The notes beneath the pieces were generated by a model. It did no database searches, had not been told where the DNA came from, and saw nothing but the letters and a program-made list of their open reading frames with translations. Shown here piece by piece: positions 36,065 to 45,666 of a stretch of DNA of 64,000 bases. The stretch's first letter is position 1, and each line of letters opens with the position of its first letter. Both the position numbers and the translations under genes were made by a program. Source of the DNA: Desulfobulbus oligotrophicus (lineage in GTDB: Bacteria; Desulfobacterota; Desulfobulbia; Desulfobulbales; Desulfobulbaceae); contig NZ_CP054140.1 in the NCBI RefSeq assembly GCF_016446285.1, forward strand, positions 2,337,501 to 2,401,500. Reading direction: 5' to 3'.

Positions 36065-36723
36065 TTCTGAAGAAACTGCTGTATAGCCTGACTGATATGT
36101 TCAATCTGTTGGGGACAGACCGAATGCTCCATGGGATAGGTACGAAAGGTTACAGTATAGCCCTGCTCCTGCAGCAGCTCGGCAGCACTGATCCCCAAGG
36201 CTATCGGTACGACAGGGTCATATTGACCATGATGAATTTCAATGGGCAGATGACGGTTGGCCTCATTGAGGGTGATGGTGCTGCTTGTGGCAAAATAGGT
36301 GGACATGGCTATCAGTCCGCCAAGAGGTTTCGCATGACTGAGGCTGACCTGGTAGGCAACAGCCCCACCTTGGGAAAATCCGGCAAGGAGAAGACGTCGG
36401 CTATCGATTCCACGCTCCAGTTCACGATCAACAAGCTGATTAATGGCCGCTGCTGAAACCATTAACTGCGGAATGTCTACCCGGCGATTGATATCCATTT
36501 CAAAGATATCAAACCAGGCCGGCATAACATAACCGCCATTCACGGTCACAGGCCTGGACGGTGCGTGGGGAAAAATAAAGCGAATGCCGAGTTCCGAAGG
36601 CAGGTTGAGTTCTGGAATAATCGGTGCAAAATCGTGGCCATCTGCACCTAAACCATGGAGCCAGATGATTGCGGCATCAGGATCAGTGGTTGTTTCTTGC
36701 TCAATAGCGGGAAGTAATGCCAT
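36061..36723 (-). CDS. carboxylesterase/phospholipase-type alpha/beta hydrolase
   Basis: 220 residues. LHGLGADGHDF is the oxyanion region and AGFSQGGAVAYQ carries the nucleophile Ser. HHGQYDPVVP holds the acid and MEHSVCPQQ the catalytic His. It belongs to the YpfH/EstB group of small cytoplasmic esterases. It is first in the three-gene leftward cluster. Confidence 0.88.
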   Translation of the reverse strand: MALLPAIEQETTTDPDAAIIWLHGLGADGHDFAPIIPELNLPSELGIRFIFPHAPSRPVTVNGGYVMPAWFDIFEMDINRRVDIPQLMVSAAAINQLVDRELERGIDSRRLLLAGFSQGGAVAYQVSLSHAKPLGGLIAMSTYFATSSTITLNEANRHLPIEIHHGQYDPVVPIALGISAAELLQEQGYTVTFRTYPMEHSVCPQQIEHISQAIQQFLQK

Positions 36724-37042
36724 AACAACTCCGATAGAGGATGAAAGAATAGAGCGTAAACCGATGTCTGTACCTGTTACGTACTACGAATGGCCTGTTC
36801 CTTCAGTTTTCCAGACATCTCTTGGCAGAGCTGGAACCATAAAAGAACGTATTCTGTCTGTTTTGTACGCTTTTCCTTGACGATTACACTTACAATTTAC
36901 ATAAATTGTTCCCAAAAAGCCTCCTTTATCTCGGTTTTATCCATAATGTACCGTATGGTGTGGCCCGAAAATCCAATCCAATAAACATTTGCTGAGAAAT
37001 GGTCTCAGCCGTTTCTTTTATTTTTTCGCCTATTGTACAGCC
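36724..37042. other. intergenic region between esterase and macA
   Basis: 319 bp between divergent genes. It should carry promoters for the esterase cluster (-) and macA operon (+). I see no clear operator, hairpin or ORF. Confidence 0.35.
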
Positions 37043-38239
37043 ATGAGCAAGACGACCTTACGACGCCGACTCGTTTTAACCTCAGTACTTCTGATAACTG
37101 CCTGCACAGCTGCTGTTGTCTACTACCTTTTGCATCGTGAACAGCAACCGAACTACATGACGATGCCGGTGGCCCGCGGTTCGATAGAAACGACTGTACT
37201 GGCCAGCGGCACAGTGGAGTCCGTCAACATGGTCAGTGTTGGTGCCCAGGTTTCCGGACAGTTGAAATCCTTGAAAGTAGATCTGGGCGACACGGTCAGG
37301 GCCGGTCAATTGGTAGCGGAAATTGACAGCCTGCCTCAACAGAATACTCTGCGGACTAAAACTGCAGCCTTAACTGCCATCCGTGCGCAAAAGCAGGCGA
37401 AACAGGCCTCATTGGCGCTGGCAGAGTTGAATCATCGACGGCAGATCCAGATGCTGGCAGGCGATGCCTCCTCCCGGGAGGAGGCCGAAACTGCTGAAGC
37501 CAATCTCAAGGTGCTCAGAGCAGAGATCAATGCCCTTGATGCCCAGATCGAACAGGCGGAACTGGCGGTGGATACGGCTCAACTCGACTTGGGATATACC
37601 AAGATCAGCTCACCTCTTGACGGTGTGGTTGTAGGGATTGTCACCAAAGAAGGGCAAACCGTTAATGCCAACCAAACAGCACCAACCATTATCAAGGTTG
37701 CAGAACTTGATCGCATGACCATCAAGGTCGAGATCTCGGAAGCGGACATTATTCGCGTAAAACCGGGTCAAAAAGTCTTCTTTACTGTACTCGGCGAGCC
37801 GGACAACCGTTATCCGGCTGTAATCAATGCCATTGAACCGGCACCGGAATCCATAGCAAAAGAAACCTCTGCCTCCTCCTCTGTGAGCAGTACGGACACC
37901 GCCATTTACTATATCGGTATTATCAATGTACCTAATCCTGACGGTAAGCTGCGTATATCCATGACAGCGCAGGTCAACATCATCCTTGAGGAGGCAAAGG
38001 ATGTACTGTTTATCCCGTCAGCTGCACTGGGCGACAGAGACGCAAAAGGTCGTCATGCAGTACGTGTTCTCCCCAGACCAGGTGTCATCCGGAAACAGTG
38101 GGTGCACATTGGGCTCAACAACAACGCCAATGCTGAGGTGCGCGAAGGTTTAGAGGAAGGACAGCAGGTGGTGATTGGTGATCCGGAGATAACAGCTGCT
38201 GCCCCGGTAAGAATGCGCCGCCCGATGAGGATGCTCTGA
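37043..38239 (+). CDS. macA: MacA-type periplasmic adaptor
   Basis: 398 residues from the ATG at 37043 ([12 protein letters not shown]), just before its membrane anchor; the frame is open to 36989. It has the MacA layout: lipoyl half ([40 protein letters not shown]), coiled-coil hairpin, second half ([25 protein letters not shown]) and a beta-barrel. It couples MacB to the outer-membrane channel. Its stop overlaps the macB start by one base. Confidence 0.9.
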   Translation: MSKTTLRRRLVLTSVLLITACTAAVVYYLLHREQQPNYMTMPVARGSIETTVLASGTVESVNMVSVGAQVSGQLKSLKVDLGDTVRAGQLVAEIDSLPQQNTLRTKTAALTAIRAQKQAKQASLALAELNHRRQIQMLAGDASSREEAETAEANLKVLRAEINALDAQIEQAELAVDTAQLDLGYTKISSPLDGVVVGIVTKEGQTVNANQTAPTIIKVAELDRMTIKVEISEADIIRVKPGQKVFFTVLGEPDNRYPAVINAIEPAPESIAKETSASSSVSSTDTAIYYIGIINVPNPDGKLRISMTAQVNIILEEAKDVLFIPSAALGDRDAKGRHAVRVLPRPGVIRKQWVHIGLNNNANAEVREGLEEGQQVVIGDPEITAAAPVRMRRPMRML

Positions 38240-40191
38240 TGACTGCCTCGTTGATTGAGTTACAGGGGGTTTGTCGGGATTATGTAACGGGAGACACCTG
38301 TCTGACCGTCCTCAACAAGGTTGATCTGGTTATTGCAGCCGGTGAAATGGTGGCCATCGTTGGTGCTTCAGGTTCCGGTAAATCCACCCTGATGAACATA
38401 ATCGGTTGTCTCGATCGTCCCAGTCGTGGTGTCTATCGCATTAACGGCCGAGAGACCGGCCGGCTCACTCCGGATGAACTTGCCTATTTACGACGAGAAC
38501 ATTTTGGATTCATCTTTCAGCGTTACCACCTGCTTACAAGCCTCACCGCTTTAGCAAACGTTGAAATGCCGGCCATCTATGCCGGCGTCACAACCAGAGA
38601 TCGAGAGGAGCGAGCACGCTGGCTCCTTGATCGTTTAGGTCTGGCTGAACGGATGGATTATGTACCAGGAAAGCTTTCCGGTGGGCAGCAGCAACGAGTT
38701 TCCATTGCCCGGGCCCTGATGAACGGAGGGACGGTTATCCTGGCTGACGAGCCGACAGGTGCACTTGATTCGGCCAGCGGACTTGAGGTCATCCAAATAC
38801 TGCGAGAACTCCACAGCGATGGCCATACAGTTATCCTGGTGACCCACAACCTGGAAATAGCCGGCTATGCCGACAGGATTATCGAGCTGAAGGATGGCAA
38901 GGTAATTGTCGACCGCCAGACCAAACCACCCTCCCCTCCACAACCGCAGGCAGCCGCAGTTCCTTCTGCCCGGCAGCCATGGCAGGCCTACTGGCAAAGA
39001 TTTGCAGAAGCATTCAGGATGGCTCTCACCGCTATGGCAGCTCACCGCATGCGGACCTTGTTGACGATGCTCGGCATAATCATCGGTATTGCCTCTGTGG
39101 TTTCCGTCGTGGCGCTCGGAGAAGGGTCACGGCAACGAATCCTCAAAGACATCAGTGCCATGGGAACCAACACCATCAGCATCTATCCCGGTGTTGATTG
39201 GGGTGACATGCGATCCGGCAATGTGCGCACCCTTGTCCCCCGGGACGCCTATGCCCTGGCCGATCAGCCCTATGTGGACACTGTAACGCCGCTGGTGACC
39301 AAATCACTGACACTCGTCTATCGTAACACCAGTGTCAGTGCCCAGGTCAATGGTGTGGGTGAGCATTATTTCCGGGTGCGGGGCATGGAACTTGCGAAGG
39401 GGCGGCAGTTTGACAGTGATGCGGTTCGTGCCAGTGCCCAGGATGTTATCATCGATCAAAATACCTTTCGAGGTCTGTTTAAAGATCAACCGGATAAAGT
39501 CCTTGGGGAAGTCATCATGCTTGGCAGAGTGCCCTGCCGGGTAATCGGTATCACTAAAAAATCGGATACAAGTTTTGGAGACACCGACAGCCTCAACATC
39601 TGGGTCCCCTATACAACAGCCATGAATCGCCTGACCGGACAACAGTATCTGCGGAGCATTACTGTCCGGGTAGCGGATAATGTCTCCACCGCAATCGCAG
39701 AACAAAGCGTGGTCAAACTGCTTACCCAACGCCATGGAACCAGAGATTTTTTTGTTTCCAACCTGGATGCTATCCGTCAAACCATCGAAAAAACAACCCA
39801 AACCATGACGCTGTTAATTTCCTCCATTGCCCTTATCTCTCTTCTGGTCGGTGGTATCGGCGTCATGAACATCATGCTGGTCTCTGTTACTGAACGAACG
39901 CAGGAAATCGGGGTACGTATGGCTGTTGGTGCACGGCACAGTGATATTATGCAACAGTTTCTCATCGAAGCGGTGCTGGTCTGCCTGCTTGGCGGTACTC
40001 TGGGTGTGGGATTGGCACTGACTGTGGGGGGAGTCGTTTCCTTTCTGGGAAGTGAATTTAATTTAATCTATTCCACCACCGCCATCGTGAGCGCCTTTGT
40101 CTGTTCGTCGACAATCGGTATTCTTTTCGGCTTTCTGCCTGCACGTAAAGCCGCATCCCTTGATCCAGTCATTGCTTTGACCAGGGAGTAG
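38239..40191 (+). CDS. macB: MacB-type ABC transporter
   Basis: 650 residues. ABC domain first: Walker [10 protein letters not shown] (~41-49), signature [10 protein letters not shown], Walker [10 protein letters not shown], His switch VTHN. Then the first membrane segment ([26 protein letters not shown]), a large periplasmic MacB_PCD domain and three C-terminal FtsX segments. MacB powers export of peptides, macrolides or lipid-like molecules from the periplasm. Substrate is unknown here. Confidence 0.93.
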   Translation: MTASLIELQGVCRDYVTGDTCLTVLNKVDLVIAAGEMVAIVGASGSGKSTLMNIIGCLDRPSRGVYRINGRETGRLTPDELAYLRREHFGFIFQRYHLLTSLTALANVEMPAIYAGVTTRDREERARWLLDRLGLAERMDYVPGKLSGGQQQRVSIARALMNGGTVILADEPTGALDSASGLEVIQILRELHSDGHTVILVTHNLEIAGYADRIIELKDGKVIVDRQTKPPSPPQPQAAAVPSARQPWQAYWQRFAEAFRMALTAMAAHRMRTLLTMLGIIIGIASVVSVVALGEGSRQRILKDISAMGTNTISIYPGVDWGDMRSGNVRTLVPRDAYALADQPYVDTVTPLVTKSLTLVYRNTSVSAQVNGVGEHYFRVRGMELAKGRQFDSDAVRASAQDVIIDQNTFRGLFKDQPDKVLGEVIMLGRVPCRVIGITKKSDTSFGDTDSLNIWVPYTTAMNRLTGQQYLRSITVRVADNVSTAIAEQSVVKLLTQRHGTRDFFVSNLDAIRQTIEKTTQTMTLLISSIALISLLVGGIGVMNIMLVSVTERTQEIGVRMAVGARHSDIMQQFLIEAVLVCLLGGTLGVGLALTVGGVVSFLGSEFNLIYSTTAIVSAFVCSSTIGILFGFLPARKAASLDPVIALTRE

Positions 40192-40195
40192 CTGT

Positions 40196-41608
40196 ATGCG
40201 CTGTTCGTCTCGTCTTCTCAACATACTCATCTGTCTGACCGTGATACTTCCAGGTTGCGCGTCTGTCGTACACACCCCCTACAAAGAACCCGCAGTTTCT
40301 ATACCGAAAACCTGGTCCTACTCTTCTTCTCTTCATACTCAGAAAAAAGGTTGCTGGTGGCACCATTTTAACGATCCAGCCCTGAATCAGCTCGTCAGTC
40401 AGGCACTACAGTCCAACACAGAACTGGCTATAACAGCTCTACGCCTACGCAATGCACTGCTCCAGGCCGAACTCACAGACAGCAGACGTCTGCCGAGTTT
40501 ACAGGCAGAGGCCAGTACAAGTTACAGCCGTGACGTACAAAGACACCGTCCGGAAAATACACTTTTCGGGGCTTCGATATTTTCCAGCTATACCGTTGAT
40601 CTGTGGGGAGAATTAGCAGGAGAAGCTGAAGCCGCCCGCTGGGAAGCTCAAGCGACCAGAGAAGATCTGGACAACACTATCCTTGCTCTGACCGGTACCA
40701 CAGCTTCTTTGTACTGGCGATTAAGATATCTTGATGAACGACTGGCTCTTTCTTCAGCCAGTATTGCATATACCCGCCATAGCCTGGGACTGGCCGATGT
40801 TCGCTATGCTGCCGGTGCAGCCACAGCTCTTGATCTTTTAGAGGCCCAACGTTCACTGGCAAATCAGCAGGCCAATCATACTATCTTATTACAACAGCAA
40901 ACCGAGGTGGCAAACGAACTGAGCATCGTTCTGGATCGACCACCACAGCAGAGCATTGTACTCACTGGACCGGCGAATCTTCTCCGGACCAGCACTCCTG
41001 AAGTGGCCGCAGGATTACCGGTGCATCTGCTGACACGACGCCCGGACCTCCGCGCTGCCGAGGCTCGCCTTCGCTCCACACTGGCAAGCGGCAATGCTGT
41101 CCGGGCCTCCTTTTACCCGCCGCTCACCTTAAGTGGCAACCTTGGTCAAAGCAGCGACGAACTTTCACGACTGCTCAACAATCCCATAGGTACAGTCATG
41201 GCAAGCCTTTCCCTACCCTTCTTACAGTGGCGTGACATGCAGCGTACCATCAGCATCTCCGACACCGAATATGAACAGGCAAGCCTTGGCTTTCGCCAGA
41301 CACTGTACAATGCCCTGGTTGAAGTGGAGAATGGGCTTTCTGCCCGACAACGGTACAAGGAAGAATCGGTCGAACTGTTGAAGACCCTGGAAGCAGCCCG
41401 AAAAGCAGAAGATCTCTACCAGCTCCGTTATCAGGCCGGAAAGATTGGCATCAAACCCTGGCTTGATGCCCAGGAGTCACGACGGCAGGCAGAGATCAGT
41501 GTCGTGGAAAACCAATTAAATCAATTACAGAACCACGTGGCCCTCATCAAGGCCTTGGGCGGCGATATGGATGAGAACAGTCACTGTTCCATAACGACAG
41601 TACAATAA
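40196..41608 (+). CDS. outer-membrane efflux lipoprotein (NodT/OprM type)
   Basis: 470 residues. Lipobox LPGCAS with the Cys at 21, then paired TolC-type repeats (NQLVSQALQSNTELAITALRLRNALLQAE; AEARLRSTLASGNAVRASFYPPLTLSGNLG). It starts 5 bp after macB, so macA-macB-outer factor form a complete tripartite export operon. Confidence 0.91.
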   Translation: MRCSSRLLNILICLTVILPGCASVVHTPYKEPAVSIPKTWSYSSSLHTQKKGCWWHHFNDPALNQLVSQALQSNTELAITALRLRNALLQAELTDSRRLPSLQAEASTSYSRDVQRHRPENTLFGASIFSSYTVDLWGELAGEAEAARWEAQATREDLDNTILALTGTTASLYWRLRYLDERLALSSASIAYTRHSLGLADVRYAAGAATALDLLEAQRSLANQQANHTILLQQQTEVANELSIVLDRPPQQSIVLTGPANLLRTSTPEVAAGLPVHLLTRRPDLRAAEARLRSTLASGNAVRASFYPPLTLSGNLGQSSDELSRLLNNPIGTVMASLSLPFLQWRDMQRTISISDTEYEQASLGFRQTLYNALVEVENGLSARQRYKEESVELLKTLEAARKAEDLYQLRYQAGKIGIKPWLDAQESRRQAEISVVENQLNQLQNHVALIKALGGDMDENSHCSITTVQ

Positions 41609-41672
41609 CCACTGTATCAGCAACGTACGTGTTTGGTCCGGAACAATTCCGTGCGGTGAACGATCCTCTGTC

Positions 41673-42125
41673 TTAAGCCGCCTGCTGGAGAAGTGTATGA
41701 ATACGCTGTTCGATATCAGACCGCGGCACTGCACCAACCACCTGATCAATGCATCGACCGTTTTTGAAAAACAACAGGGTTGGTACCCCACGAATCTGAA
41801 ATCGTTGCGCCATCCTCTGTTGTGAGGAGGTATCGATTTTAAAGATCAGCAACCGGCCAACATAATCATGAGCCAGTGCATCAAGGGTAGGCGCCAGTAT
41901 TTGACAGGGTCCGCAGGTTGGAGAATAAAAATCGACCAGCACCGGTAGGGACGCCTGTTCGACAAGAGCGTGAAATTGTCCGTCTGTTAACGGGTTGACA
42001 AGACCCGATTGCGGCATTCCGGCCAAAGAATGTTTGCACCGGCCACACTTAGGTGTCAGGCGCTGTTTATCGGTCGGGATCCTGTTTTTTGCACCACAGT
42101 TTGGACAAACAATCAGAGTTACCAT
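41673..42125 (-). CDS. trxC: thioredoxin 2 (TrxC)
   Basis: 150 residues. The N-terminal zinc motif has C7/C10 (CPNCG) and C27/C30 (CGRC). The thioredoxin domain carries the active site CGPC at 71-74 (FYSPTCGPCQILAP) and the cis-Pro loop GVPTLLFFKNG. It reduces cytoplasmic disulfides and is typically linked to oxidative stress. Confidence 0.93.
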   Translation of the reverse strand: MVTLIVCPNCGAKNRIPTDKQRLTPKCGRCKHSLAGMPQSGLVNPLTDGQFHALVEQASLPVLVDFYSPTCGPCQILAPTLDALAHDYVGRLLIFKIDTSSQQRMAQRFQIRGVPTLLFFKNGRCIDQVVGAVPRSDIEQRIHTLLQQAA

Positions 42126-42167
42126 GCAACCTCCATCGCTTAGTACAGCCTTTACAGTGTGTCTGTG

Positions 42168-42506
42168 TCAGTTTTTGTCATCAGTTTGAGGGACCTGTTC
42201 ACATTCAAAGTGGCCCAAAGGGCGTTTAAAAGTATAGTTTGCCGGTGACACCACCAAACTCTGCCATGCTTCTTCACTGTTACCACTCAGCGCTGAAAAG
42301 GGGGAAGATACTAGGTACAGAGCAAAACCGGCAACTGTGGCTACTACACCCACCGGTCTTGCCAGTGCTGCATCGGCTGTCATCAGGCCGGCATCCTGAT
42401 GAGGTTGGACTGAGCAATCCTGAGCTCTGACTGGTGAAAGCCCTCCACTCAACCCCATGATCAGCAGCAGACAAACAACCCACCCACCATACTGTTTCAT
42501 GATCAC
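42168..42506 (-). CDS. small exported protein, unknown function
   Basis: 112 residues with a signal peptide (WVVCLLLIMGLSGGLSPVRAQ). A second hydrophobic segment (VGVVATVAGFALYLVSSPFSALSG) follows, and a cysteine pair (Cys near 31 and near 102) could form a disulfide. Related short proteins are found in many Proteobacteria without a known role. It is encoded just upstream of trxC on the same strand. Confidence 0.6.
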   Translation of the reverse strand: MIMKQYGGWVVCLLLIMGLSGGLSPVRAQDCSVQPHQDAGLMTADAALARPVGVVATVAGFALYLVSSPFSALSGNSEEAWQSLVVSPANYTFKRPLGHFECEQVPQTDDKN

Positions 42507-42875
42507 ACCTTCTTTAAAATAGTCGCTGTTTCAGGTATCTCTCATCGTGAAAACGCTGTTCCAACACTCTTTCGCGCCAGCTACAGACACAATGATACAC
42601 TAATTATAACCACAACAACCACGGCGTAAACAGCGATATTGCCGGGAAGTGTCTACCGGGATTTTTTTGAACAAATAAATACTTATGTTCTGAGGGGCAC
42701 AAGCTGTTCTTCATTGTGTAAAGATTCGTTTTTGACATTTTCGGTCGTTACCTGCTAACAGATGCTATTGATTCCTTCAAAGACGACAGAAACAGAACAA
42801 AATTACCATCTGTCTGTTGACTGCAGTACCATGGAAGGATCTTTTTATTTTGCTGTTACTGCACACATGAAAAAA

Positions 42876-42897
42876 GCTCGCTGATAGCGAGCTTTTT
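42876..42897. terminator. bidirectional hairpin terminator beside tRNA fragment
   Basis: GCTCGCT at 42876-42882 pairs with AGCGAGC at 42886-42892. Five A precede it and five T follow, so it can work on both strands. On the minus strand it lies downstream of the tRNA-Pro 3' end and was probably the terminator of that tRNA gene. Confidence 0.75.
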
Positions 42898-42903
42898 GAC
42901 CGA

Positions 42904-42941
42904 ATATTGATCAACCTGTTCAATATTGATCAATCTGTTGA
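42904..42941. repeat. two tandem 19-bp copies next to attachment site
   Basis: Copies ATATTGATCAACCTGTTCA and ATATTGATCAATCTGTTGA differ at two of 19 positions. They lie between the terminator and the tRNA fragment, on the host side. They could bind a protein, but no role is known. Confidence 0.5.
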
Positions 42942-42959
42942 GAATACTATGTGTGTAAA

Positions 42960-43003
42960 TGGTCGGGAAGAGAGGATTCGAACCTCCGACCCCAGCGTCC
43001 CGA
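42960..43003 (-). repeat. prophage left attachment site: 3' part of tRNA-Pro
   Basis: On the minus strand this is a tRNA 3' part running from the anticodon loop (CTTCGGGAC, anticodon CGG) through variable loop, T-arm (GTCGGAGGTTCGAATCC), acceptor strand and CCA. The 5' half is missing; upstream sequence does not complete the anticodon stem and belongs to the prophage. It is the expected short duplicate left when a phage integrates into a tRNA 3' end. The complete tRNA-Pro should be at the far right prophage end. Confidence 0.8.
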
Positions 43004-43024
43004 AGACTGGGGTTTTAACGTTTA

Positions 43025-44101
43025 TCATCCCGTTTTATCGTCGTCTTGGCTGGTGTCTATTGGTAAACGCTTACCAAGAACGGCGATGGCGGCGCGGCGT
43101 TGGGCGGTGATAGTGTGCTGGTAGATGCGCATGGTCATGTCGGGCGAGGCATGGCCGAGGATCTCGGACACTGATTTGAGATCGGCGCCGCCGGCAAGCA
43201 TGTCGCTGGCTGCCATGTGGCGAAGATCGTAGAGGCGCATGCGGCGGGTGATCCCTGCCCGCCTCTTGGCCTGGGCCCAGGCTGTTTTGAGGCTGCCGAT
43301 CCGGGCGCCGTGATAATGGACCACCCATTGCAACGGTCCTCGCTCCCGGTCGGCCTGGATCCACCTTGCCATGGCTGTGTCGAGTTCCGTGGCGATTGGT
43401 ACCCCTCTCGCCCGCATCCCTCCTTTTTTTGCACTCTCCACGAAGATAGAACCGTTGACCCGGTCCACATGTTCCCAGCGCAGAGCCAGCAGCTCAGAGC
43501 CTCCCGGCCGCATCCCGGTATAATAGCTCAGGAGCAGGGCGCGCTGCAGGTGCGGTGCAGCGGCTCGATACAGGGCCTGCAGCTCGGCTGCCGTCGGTGG
43601 GCTGATGATGGCGTCATCGCGGCGCGGCAGGTCGAACCCGTCCATCGGATTGTGGGTGATTTTGTGCCGCTTGACGGCCCAGCGGATGATGGCCCTGATG
43701 ATTGACAGCTCCCGGTGGATCGACGTGTTTTTTCGTCCCAGGGCGGCCCGACCGGCCACATAGCCATCAAGCGCCGGTGGCCCGATCCGGCTGCCCGGCA
43801 GATGGCCGAGCTGGGGCAAGATGACGCCGTCCAGTTTCCAGGCGGCATCCTCCCTGCTGGTGGGTCGCATGTCGCCGGCGTGGGCCTCCATGTAATCGGC
43901 CGCCAGGTCGGCGAAGGTGGGTTCTGCCGCGCTGTGATCCCGCTGCACGCCCAGGCCGATGGCATGGTTGCGCGCATGGGCGGCCAGTTCCGCCTCAATC
44001 CCCCGGCCGAAATATTCCCTGGTGCGGTTGGGTTCCTCTTTGTTGAATCCCTTATGGTAAAAAACGAACCATCGGCCATCTTTGGTCTGGTGGACGCTCA
44101 T
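43025..44101 (-). CDS. tyrosine integrase of the prophage
   Basis: 358 residues. N-terminal arm/core-binding part (to ~165) then the catalytic domain with R198 (YYTGMRPGGSEL), Lys near 225, R294 (YDLRHMAAS), H317 (LGHAS) and the nucleophile Y327 (RIYQHT). The first box has a two-residue insertion before SE, and the usual His of HxxR is Tyr291. The stop is about 20 bp from the tRNA-Pro fragment, the normal place for a site-specific phage integrase. Confidence 0.93.
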   Translation of the reverse strand: MSVHQTKDGRWFVFYHKGFNKEEPNRTREYFGRGIEAELAAHARNHAIGLGVQRDHSAAEPTFADLAADYMEAHAGDMRPTSREDAAWKLDGVILPQLGHLPGSRIGPPALDGYVAGRAALGRKNTSIHRELSIIRAIIRWAVKRHKITHNPMDGFDLPRRDDAIISPPTAAELQALYRAAAPHLQRALLLSYYTGMRPGGSELLALRWEHVDRVNGSIFVESAKKGGMRARGVPIATELDTAMARWIQADRERGPLQWVVHYHGARIGSLKTAWAQAKRRAGITRRMRLYDLRHMAASDMLAGGADLKSVSEILGHASPDMTMRIYQHTITAQRRAAIAVLGKRLPIDTSQDDDKTG

Positions 44102-44104
44102 GGC

Positions 44105-44407
44105 TCAGCGGTCACTGGCTCCGCGTTTCTTTTTGGGCGGGTTGACCTCTGCCGCGTTAATTGTTGTTGGTTTTTTTGCTTCTGGAACCTTAATAAGTCC
44201 CAACTTCTGTACACCGACAAGTGCGCCAGGAACAAGTGCGTTTGGATCTGGGCCTATGGGGCCGAATCCAACTGTAAACTCCATTGTCAAATCATAAAAT
44301 CCTTCGTGAAGGCCATAATGTTTTATAAGCAGTATTGTTACCTCGCGAAGCGACAATGGGTTTTCAACAAACTCATGAGTTTTTGCTTGATCAGTTTGCT
44401 GTTGCAT
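44105..44407 (-). CDS. small hypothetical protein behind HicB
   Basis: 100 residues from the ATG at 44407, which has AGGGA 7 bp upstream. It overlaps the end of hicB by 17 bp and so is probably co-translated. The sequence has a helical start and a Gly/Pro-rich middle (FGPIGPDPNALVPGALVGV), then a Lys-rich tail. I do not recognise it. It could be a third member of the toxin-antitoxin operon or an unrelated cargo protein. Confidence 0.5.
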   Translation of the reverse strand: MQQQTDQAKTHEFVENPLSLREVTILLIKHYGLHEGFYDLTMEFTVGFGPIGPDPNALVPGALVGVQKLGLIKVPEAKKPTTINAAEVNPPKKKRGASDR

Positions 44408-44852
44408 GAGCTGTTCCCTCGAAAAACTGAGTGCCGGTATATGGGCTAGATAACCATGTATTGAAATTATTATCTGACTGCGCGACACTAACATAGTGGT
44501 AATTGTAATTCACCTCTGCCCCAGAGTGAACAAATGCCGATATCGCTTTCCCCACCAACTCATTCAATGTAATGCCGTCGTGTATTGCTCTAAGACTGGC
44601 ATCCTTGTGCAATTCTGGAGAGATCCTTACATTGAATTGTCCCTTGAGTGGTTTTTTGGGTTCCCTCCCCAGTTCAGCGCACGTCTCTATGTAATCATCA
44701 ACTGCTTCCTCGAAGGCTTTTTTAAGTGCAGCCGGACTCTCCGCTTCGTAAATAACAAGATCGTTAATAAAAAGAATCTTGCCCCGACAAACACAACGAT
44801 CCATGTCCACCTCGGCTGTTCCTTCATATCTTTTATACTTGAGAGTGCCCAT
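44391..44852 (-). CDS. hicB: HicB-family antitoxin
   Basis: 153 residues, GGAGGGG before the ATG. N-terminal HicB fold (KYKRYEGTAEVDMDRCVCRGKILFINDLVIYEAESPAALKKAFEEAVDDYIETC). A ribbon-helix-helix/HicB C-terminal region follows (KGQFNVRISPELHKDASLRAIHDGITLNELVGKAI). It should neutralise HicA and repress the operon. It lies 11 bp after hicA. Confidence 0.87.
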   Translation of the reverse strand: MGTLKYKRYEGTAEVDMDRCVCRGKILFINDLVIYEAESPAALKKAFEEAVDDYIETCAELGREPKKPLKGQFNVRISPELHKDASLRAIHDGITLNELVGKAISAFVHSGAEVNYNYHYVSVAQSDNNFNTWLSSPYTGTQFFEGTAHATAN

Positions 44853-44863
44853 GGTGCCCCTCC

Positions 44864-45124
44864 TTAAATAAATTCATTTTCCCTCAGGTGTTCAGACACG
44901 TCAGCGATGCACCCCTTATCAACGCACGGGCTCGGATGTGGCTGGTGACAGATAAACAATATATCTTTTTGTTTATGATAAAATTTCCTGCTTGACCCCC
45001 CTCCTTTTGGTTTGAGCATAACATAACCAAAATGTTCGAGAAGTGATTTAAGCTCTGTCCATTTTATACCAGGAGGAGCTTTTTTTGACCGAAGCAGGTC
45101 TATTATTTTTTGATGTTTGGACAT
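44864..45124 (-). CDS. hicA: HicA-family mRNA interferase toxin
   Basis: 86 residues. The layout KIIDLLRSKKAPPGIKWTELKSLLEHFGY, then GGGSSRKFYHK and CHQPHPSP, matches the larger HicA type with a dsRBD-like fold. HicA cleaves mRNA when free of HicB. The toxin-first order is normal. The pair probably stabilises the prophage. Confidence 0.83.
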   Translation of the reverse strand: MSKHQKIIDLLRSKKAPPGIKWTELKSLLEHFGYVMLKPKGGGSSRKFYHKQKDILFICHQPHPSPCVDKGCIADVSEHLRENEFI

Positions 45125-45275
45125 GCTTTTCTAGCAGAAAACCTCATGTTTGTAACTGAAAATTAGTCACTATATTTCGAATTTTCAACCGTGAGTCCCT
45201 TGTGCTTCGTGGTGTGGCCGTCTTTGTCAACCGCCTCACGGCAGGCTGAATACGGACTGAAATTATGGCCATCCC

Positions 45276-45536
45276 TTAAAAGTTGAGCTGGTCGGGAGTG
45301 ATGCCCAGCGCTTGCGCGATTTTTTTCAGGGTTGCCATTCTGGGCCGCTCGACCGTCTCCATTTGGGCATAGGCAGCTTGGGTGATTCCTGCCCTGGTTG
45401 CCACTTCCGCCTGGGTCAACCCAAGGTATTCGCGCCAGGCCCGCATGGGGGTCCACTCGCGGTCGAAGGTGAGGTTGACCACTTCGTTCGGTACCAGGGA
45501 TTCGGCAACGTCAAACGGAGTAGTTTTCAGGGCCAT
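45276..45536 (-). CDS. XRE-family antitoxin-like protein, apparently chimeric
   Basis: 86 residues from the ATG at 45536 with GGAGG 7 bp upstream. The first 14 residues (MALKTTPFDVAESL) look like addiction-module antidote proteins. The rest is a Cro/C1 HTH (MRAWREYLGLTQAEVATRAGITQAAYAQMETVERPRMATLKKIAQALG) of another antitoxin group. Its toxin partner upstream is reduced to a C-terminal remnant. It may still bind DNA. Confidence 0.72.
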   Translation of the reverse strand: MALKTTPFDVAESLVPNEVVNLTFDREWTPMRAWREYLGLTQAEVATRAGITQAAYAQMETVERPRMATLKKIAQALGITPDQLNF

Positions 45537-45540
45537 TTTC

Positions 45541-45642
45541 AATCCTCCAGCGCTTTCATGAGTGCGGCAGCCTTGGCGATGTCACCACGGGTGTGGCCGG
45601 TCGATGGTTTCCGGGGCGTCAAGAGCAAGATGATGAGGGAGT
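45541..45642 (-). pseudogene. C-terminal remnant of a RelE/addiction-killer toxin (tentative)
   Basis: The frame upstream of the antitoxin ends in TPRKPSTGHTRGDIAKAAALMKALED, the kind of tail seen in addiction-module killer toxins. The stop sits right before the antitoxin ribosome site. Only about 35 codons remain; the body of the toxin is missing, replaced by the neighbouring gene. No functional toxin can be made. Confidence 0.45.
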
Positions 45643-45666
45643 AGGGGGAAAATTTGCAACGCCACA

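Larger units (their letters stand above)
42507..42959. other. intergenic region at the host side of the prophage junction
   Basis: 453 bp. It holds the promoter region of the small exported protein, a strong terminator at 42876-42897 and a 19-bp tandem repeat at 42904-42941, described separately. Otherwise it is AT-rich without ORFs. Confidence 0.45.
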
